A DNA stretch of 64,000 bases, from contig JACDQD010000002.1 in assembly GCA_019843655.1 (NCBI GenBank), forward strand, positions 17,073,154 to 17,137,153. Direction: 5' to 3'. The translations under genes were made by a program, and so were the position numbers. Shown here piece by piece: positions 59,601-64,000 of this stretch. The notes under the pieces were generated by a model. It searched no databases. It was not told where the DNA came from and saw nothing but the letters and a program-made list of their open reading frames with translations. Position 1 is the stretch's first letter, and the number at the start of each line of letters is the position of its first letter. The stretch comes from Lethocerus indicus (taxonomy: Eukaryota; Arthropoda; Insecta; Hemiptera; Belostomatidae).

Positions 59601-62600
59601 TCAGTGTGTCACAAGGGTTGACACTCTTCATTGGTTGAACCCCCGGTAACCACCATTCTCGCTGACCTCACCACTTTCTCCCTTCTTTACTCGCTTTCAC
59701 ACTGTCCACCTCAATATCAATAAATTAGCCTCTTTCGGTATCCGCAGTGCAAGGCTAAACACTGGTAACTTTTAATTTTTATTCGCTGGATATTTTTTTA
59801 TAAAGTAATTTTTAACTCGATATTTAAAAAAAGTAAATTCAAAATTATAATCTCTTAATCGAAACTAATTTATTCCACTAAGGCGACAGGTGATATTTTT
59901 ATTAAAGGAAGACTGTTTTAATTTAAGTTCCTATCCATTTTCATAATTAACTGGAATGTAATAAAGTTATTGTATTTCTTAAGCGCCGTGTTATAAACAA
60001 ATGTAATTTTTCTTGGTTAACGAGTACTTTATAATAGGAGAAGATTTACTAGAGGTATATATTTAGTTGTGCGATGTATGTCCGGGCTCAAGAAAGTGGA
60101 CCAAAGGAAACTGCGGTAGGTATATTAACAGAAATAGAGTAGCCGCCTCGGCCATGGGAAAGGGGGAAGGACGCGTCCCCAGAAGAAAATTAGTTTCGTC
60201 AGCGAAGTTGGATGATAAAAAATGGTTGGCTGGGCCCTAGGAGCCCTCGGCGGGCCGTAACCGGGCTTCTTTCAAAACTTTGTTCTTCTTTCTCCCAGGG
60301 TAACTTTGTCGGGGTCCACGGTACTGCATGAAAAACCGTGGGGGATTAACCTCACCTAAGAAACAGGGCGAGTGGACTTCGGCCCACACCGAGCATTATC
60401 CAATAAACCTATAATACACTACGGTAAGGGCGTAACGGTGTGGTAATAGCGCGAGCAATAACAGTTACTATCGCTTATGTCCCCATTATTGGCTCCATTA
60501 TCCGTCCCACCCCAATTATAAGGTGTGTGGAATATCAGTTAAAATTACACCATAGACCCGGTAATAAGGTTGCACCTCAGCACCTCTCCGCGGCCTCAGC
60601 TGCAAGAACATTGTTACCTAGTTACATTATGAGAGATTTTAATCGTATAAAATCACTGAACTGAACGTTTCCCTGTTAAGGAGAACGTTAGCACTACGAC
60701 TACTATACTATAACACGACTGAAGAAATATTTGAATTAAATTTTCAATTAATCTTCCGCTAGAATGACTAAGGCCTAACAACGGGCTTATTCGTCTACAA
60801 TACTAGCGAATAGTTTCAAACAGTTCGAGAGAGGAAAGGAGCATTAACTATGAGGACGTATTTCTTGTGAGACAAAACATTTACCTCCCGCCGCCTTGTC
60901 TTTCTCTGTTGAACAAATGAAAGAAAAAACGTTTAACTCGTTCCAACACCTCTTTTCAGCTCTTCCTTTTTGAGAAGGGCGTCGAAAAAAGTAACCGGTC
61001 GTAACTTCTCCCGGGCTTAAGTTTTTGAAGGAAATAAGGCTAGAGACTTAGTTTTTCTCAGCGAGGGGGAGTTTTTTCAAGTTCCAGATAGCCAGGCCCA
61101 TTCGCTCGCAGAAGGGAAGAAAGCGTTCGGGCAATCTCAGACCTTGATAAATGATACATCTGTTAAGTATCGATCCCCGGTAAGGGTTCAGTTCGTTAAG
61201 ATCTTTCCCAAGAATCCTTACACTCGAATTACCACCTATACCACCTATAAGCCTCGACAAGACGTTTTATACATTTTTCAATTTGAAAAAGAGACGGACT
61301 AAGAGCGGTCCGTGAAACTGAGAGAGGGAATTTCAGGAAACATCAACCAGATTAACAGTACTGAGGATGCTGAATACACTTTGAGGTTATCAACTTTCGA
61401 GATGAATAGGCACCTCTGAACAGGCCCAGCCCAAATCATCGGCTATTTACTAGTGCACATTTAGGCGAACGACGCATTTTACTAAATATACTACGAAATA
61501 TAATACGAAAAGAATTTTATAATAATATTTATAATAACTGATAACCGTTAACAAAGGACGAGTATTACTATATCTAGAATGGAATAGGTTAGAACGATCT
61601 TAGAGAGAAAACTGGAATTAAATATAAACTTAAGTTGGCTTCTGCACTTGAAATGAATATATCGACTTATATAAAAGGATTTCGCTTATTTGTACTATAA
61701 CAAAAGCCGGATTTATTAAGCTATTGTCAGAAGTCGAAATGATTTATTGAGTTTTAATTGGTTCCAAGGTATTAAATTAAGCACCCAACTTATTAACTCG
61801 CCCCTCCCCCGCTGAAAACTGAGTGTCGTTATGAGCACAAATTAAAAGATAAAGACACCTATCTATTCTCTTCCACTTTGTCCACTCCATTTTGGGCTAC
61901 TTTTTAATTCAGAGCTTTTTTTTAGGAAGTGGGGGGGTTTCCGTTTACACCCCTTAATTGTCCTCGGAGTCGGGTGGAGTGAGGAAGGGCTCCCGTCAGG
62001 AAAATTCGTTGCTGGTTAAGAATGAGTGTTTGGAAAGGGCCGGGTCCCAAACGGGAGTTGCCCTTTAAGAGCGGTGGGGCCTACTTTTGTCCGCCTTAAT
62101 TACTCGGTATTTAGTATTCATCCGACGTTTTGTATTAATGCCTCCGTGGAGTCGTTCGCGCTTCGTTTAATTCCTCGCCTTTTCACCAGGGTTCGGAGGG
62201 AGGCTAGTCCCCCTTCCAGAGAGCCGATTGTTGCCCCGGACCCCGGCGCTCTACATCTGTTAATGAGGGAATCGCGGGTCGGATTGTACAGGAAATGGAG
62301 TTTTACCCCGCACGCTTCCTCCCGCCCTATCACTCTTTCTCTTTTACTCCCTTCGGGTCGGATAAAGGTCTGTTCCCGTTCGGGGAACCCAAAGGCAGTT
62401 AGGTCAACTGCCTAGATAACAGAGCCGGTCGAATAGATGCCCCCGTCTTCTAGCAAAGCCCTTGGAAATTAGATCACTCCTCTTGTAATATATCTTAAAT
62501 TCTCAATCTAGTATTTCCCTCGGCCGACATCGGATACGAAACGTTAACGACTCAATTTTAGACCAATAATATTCAGTACCACCGACTATATACTTTCTTA

Positions 62601-62828
62601 TGTTGTATTTGAACGGGGAATGGTTTCTGGGGGAGGACTACCGTAACATGAAATGTAGGTAAATAAATAAAGGAAAGCTAGGAGAGAGTGTACAAGGTTT
62701 AGAGATTAGGTCCGGGCCCACTGGGGCTTCGGCCCGTCCTCAAAAGTGCCGGAGTCCGGAGAAAGTGCGAAAGTGCGAGGGGACTTAGCGCGGACAACTT
62801 AATTGGTTGCCTCGGGGCTTGGAGGTAT

Positions 62829-62881
62829 CTCTCTCTTCTGCTCTTTGCCCTCCACTTCTCCGGCTCTCTCGCTCTCCCCTC

Positions 62882-62916
<35 letters not shown>
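62829..62916. repeat. (CT)n-rich tract
   Basis: Imperfect CT-rich sequence ending in about 32 bases of perfect CT repeat (62885-62916). Confidence 0.9.
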
Positions 62917-62917
<1 letters not shown>

Positions 62918-64000
62918 ATTAACCCGAGACTCTGGGGCCGGCCCCGGGAGGAGGGACACGGCCCTCCCACACACAACCGAATATGACTGACTCTGACGTT
63001 TTAATTAACTTTTCCCGACATTGTGCGTCTCAAGGGAGGTGCGGGCACCGCCACTACGGCCCGACCGCTTTAGCTTAGTTCCTGCAAGTCCGCGTCCCGA
63101 TACATAAATTCTTCTATCTTTGGCTCGCTCCCAGTTGTGAAAAGGACTGAAAAGGACAACTACGGGGTCTCGATTTACGGTTACACACTAGATATTTAGC
63201 AGTATCGTACTACCGCTATATAAACGAATGAACTCGTGTTCTGACTACATTTCTATATCTATATATTAACTGAGAAAATAATTCCTTAATTTCAAATGAT
63301 GCGAAGTAATATTTAGGAACCTACAACAGTTTAAATAAGTATGTTTCCTACTTACATGTCTCGTCGTTCGTATGTATACGAATAATCGCATATTTATAAT
63401 TAATACCTGCGTACGGACGATAAATTCTGAATTTATATATGTCAACTAAGTTAAAACAAATACATTCAATAAATATAAGCTAAGATTGATAAAAATGCAG
63501 TAGTGTTGACCAGGAAATAATTTGATGCGAGGTTTTACTGACGTTAGACAAACATATTAAGGATGTTTCAAGTGCGCACCCGAGCTGTACATATTCAGAA
63601 TTTCAATGGAGCCACTTGGCCTGAGAGCAAACAGAACTCTGGCAGCGGACGGTATGAGTCCCGGAAATAGCATCGGATGGCCCTCTCGGTCAATGTGTAC
63701 CCAAACATTTATACTAAGCCTGCACGACAAAAAAATGTTTCGTTTTCACAATGGCCATACACAGTTAAAGGGCATAATTTCGAGAGGTTCTGCGGCGCTC
63801 TAAATGTTTAATGCGCGGAAACGTAGACGTTGTATATATTTAATCAGTTGTGTAATACCAGGAGCGGTATATTATATAACCTAGGAATGAGTTTCTCATT
63901 AAACTATATTCACGGTATCAATTCTTTAGGAATGAAGTCTAGATATAACCGCAAATTAAAATTCAATACCCTTTCTTTAATCGCTCTGATCCCGTATCGG

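Larger units (their letters stand above)
50808..64000 (-). other. Further CELF intron, running off the right edge (non-coding)
   Basis: I looked on the - strand for the preceding CELF exons (first part of RRM2, RRM1) and saw none, so this is intron of at least 13 kb. CpG-dense with an AT-rich stretch at about 51.9-52.7 kb and another at 61.4-61.8 kb. Contains TA (53245) and several CT/GA tracts. The longer open frames, e.g. 55283-55804 in several overlapping frames, come from GA/CT-rich low-complexity DNA. Confidence 0.6.

Overview
This is animal nuclear DNA, most likely from an invertebrate bilaterian. Two intron-containing genes lie tail to tail. At the left, on the + strand, are the last six coding exons (726..3955) of a stereocilin/otoancorin/mesothelin-family gene, ending in a hydrophobic, GPI-signal-like tail. 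On the - strand are the last eight coding exons (11302..50807) of a CELF3-6 / bruno-3 type RNA-binding protein: the end of RRM2, an Ala/Gln/Pro-rich linker, and a complete RRM3 up to the stop. The splice phases join in frame throughout both genes. Their 5' parts lie outside the window. The two stop codons are 7.3 kb apart, with AT-rich DNA and long AT microsatellites between them. I cannot name the species. Candidates are animals with mosaic DNA methylation, whether lophotrochozoan or arthropod.

Layout: 1-3955, end of the stereocilin-like gene, whose last intron carries a palindromic retroelement. 3957-11301, AT-rich convergent intergenic region including the CELF 3'UTR. 11302-18467, seven CELF exons. 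18468-50727, a 32 kb CELF intron. 50728-50807, one RRM2 exon. 50808-64000, a further CELF intron running off the window. I see no other credible protein-coding gene: most open frames right of 18.5 kb are chance ORFs in GC/CpG-rich DNA.

Mobile DNA is dominated by one family, 3' ends of a Penelope-like element (PLE). It is recognised by GIY-YIG endonuclease coding remnants and a shared 3' tail holding a compact hammerhead-ribozyme motif. There are five sites. Two copies form a ~0.88 kb palindrome at 2615-3495. A rearranged complex lies at 16000-17181. Short tails lie at 26405-26663 and 34424-34592.

The strongest large-scale signal is compositional. The first ~15 kb is AT-rich and almost devoid of CpG (none seen in 4021-4380). 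From ~17.7 kb to the end CpG is dense (21 counted in 30301-30480). The switch happens inside the CELF transcription unit, and the gene's own exons follow it. The CpG-rich domain also holds essentially all the GA/CT tracts, together with homeodomain- and POU-like sites and small repeated motifs. This fits a large unmethylated intronic regulatory landscape, which is inference.
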